From assembly GCA_016707075.1 (NCBI GenBank), contig JADJII010000013.1, positions 1-64,000 of the forward strand: a DNA stretch of 64,000 nucleotides, given 5' to 3'. This DNA is from Egaibacter danicus (lineage in GTDB: Bacteria; Pseudomonadota; Gammaproteobacteria; Burkholderiales; Burkholderiaceae_C). Shown piece after piece: positions 63,521 through 64,000 of the stretch. Every line of letters begins with the position of its first letter. The stretch's first letter is position 1. Position numbers and translations under genes: made by a program. The notes below the pieces were generated by a model. It saw only the letters and a list, made by a program, of their open reading frames with translations. It did no database searches and had not been told where the DNA came from.

Positions 63521-63993
63521 AGAATCAAGGGAGAAAGCAACCCCGTAAATCCCGTGAAACCCGCACCCTGCTTGGCTCCCGCTTCAAAGTCCTGCTGTCC
63601 GATACCGGGCTGTCGCATGACGCTGCCGCGAAGCTTTTGCAGGTCACGCCCAGAACGATTAAGTACTGGGTTTCAGGGGTCGTGCGGGTGCCGTATGCGG
63701 CTTACCGGCTGGTACGCATCATGAGGGGCTTTGAGCTGCCGTGCGCTGGCTGGGAAGGCTGGCACATGCACTCGGGCAAGCTGTGGAGCCCTGAAGGACA
63801 CGGGTTCACGCCTGAGTGTCAGGGCTGGTGGCACCTACTTGTCAGACAAGCCGCCATGTTCCGCCAGATCACGGACCGGGAACGTCACTTGGACATCGCC
63901 ATGCGGACCACTGGCCGGGTGCTGGTCGCCCCGGCGCAGGCTGGCGGCGTTGGGCGGCGGCGCGGCGGGGGAGGCCCGGCCCAGTTCCTTTGA
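63517..63993 (+). CDS. VC1465-family (XafT-like) Xer recombination activation factor / phage-type HTH protein
   Basis: Open frame of about 158 codons with no ordinary start codon; conserved sequence begins near RKSRETRTLLGSRFKVLLSD. Helix-turn-helix about LSHDAAAKLLQVTPRTIKYW, then VPYAAYRLVRIMRGFELP and the family signature GWHMHSGKLWSPEGHGFTP plus GWWHLLVRQAAMFRQI. I recognise this as the VC1465/DUF3653 type; members called XafT let dif-integrating elements use XerCD without FtsK. AAGGGAG (63527-63533) would suit a start near 63541, where none exists, so the start codon may be hidden by an indel or be non-canonical. The gene adjoins a dif-like site, as expected for such elements. Confidence 0.65.
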   Translation, partial: KQNQGRKQPRKSRETRTLLGSRFKVLLSDTGLSHDAAAKLLQVTPRTIKYWVSGVVRVPYAAYRLVRIMRGFELPCAGWEGWHMHSGKLWSPEGHGFTPECQGWWHLLVRQAAMFRQITDRERHLDIAMRTTGRVLVAPAQAGGVGRRRGGGGPAQFL

Positions 63994-64000
63994 AGGCAAG

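Overview
The window looks like a piece of a betaproteobacterial chromosome, most likely family Comamonadaceae (Rhodoferax/Polaromonas-like). This rests on overall gene order and protein sequence: a narXL-narK nitrate cluster, a rimP-nusA-infB-rbfA-truB-typA cluster, guaBA, and lptFG divergent from pepA. It also carries short dispersed repeats of a kind I associate with this family. Genus is inference.

Layout. 1-5.1 kb: minus-strand nitrate module (narX-narL sensor/regulator, then two NarK-type transporters running off the left edge), with FNR- and NarL-like sites between narL and narK. 5.2-13.4 kb: purL (frame broken twice), a PhyH dioxygenase, a DUF808 membrane protein, mtfA, a GntR/FCD regulator and a DUF1624 membrane protein. 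13.4-14.95 kb: an IS3-family element that has cut off an unidentified gene and sits 25 bp before hrpA. 15-24.3 kb: hrpA, a small membrane protein, aminotransferase, CysB-like regulator, sirohydrochlorin-chelatase-like protein and lptGF. 24.3-34.7 kb: pepA-holC, a Liv-type binding protein, tRNA-Ser(GGA), a stomatin/NfeD pair, a PLP basic-amino-acid decarboxylase, a secreted Lig E-type DNA ligase, a GNAT protein and fabI. 34.7-40.3 kb: yejABEF-like peptide ABC transporter. 40.4-48.7 kb: translation and transcription genes. 48.7-56.8 kb: an acyl-CoA hydrolase, an ECF sigma/anti-sigma/lipoprotein set, smpB, ratA-rnfH, a DUF4124 protein and guaBA. 56.8-58.4 kb: an AT-rich insertion with an IS remnant and a broken epimerase gene. 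58.4-63.4 kb: paiB-like, a TadA-haloalkane dehalogenase fusion, ldcA (broken) and an adenylate cyclase-FHA protein. The right edge has a dif-like site followed by a VC1465/XafT-like gene, which suggests the start of an Xer-dependent integrative element.

Three observations stand out. (1) A family of roughly 50-60 bp repeats ending in a 17-nt palindrome occurs about eleven times. Most copies lie inside genes and stay in frame, so they add residues to PurL, HrpA, YejF, an acyl-CoA hydrolase and others. (2) A dif-like sequence lies next to an XafT-like gene. (3) Several genes expected to be intact (purL, smpB, an aminotransferase, IS orfA) carry single-base losses in short G/C runs, while two others carry single-base gains in A/T runs. 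This looks more like read or consensus error than real gene loss.
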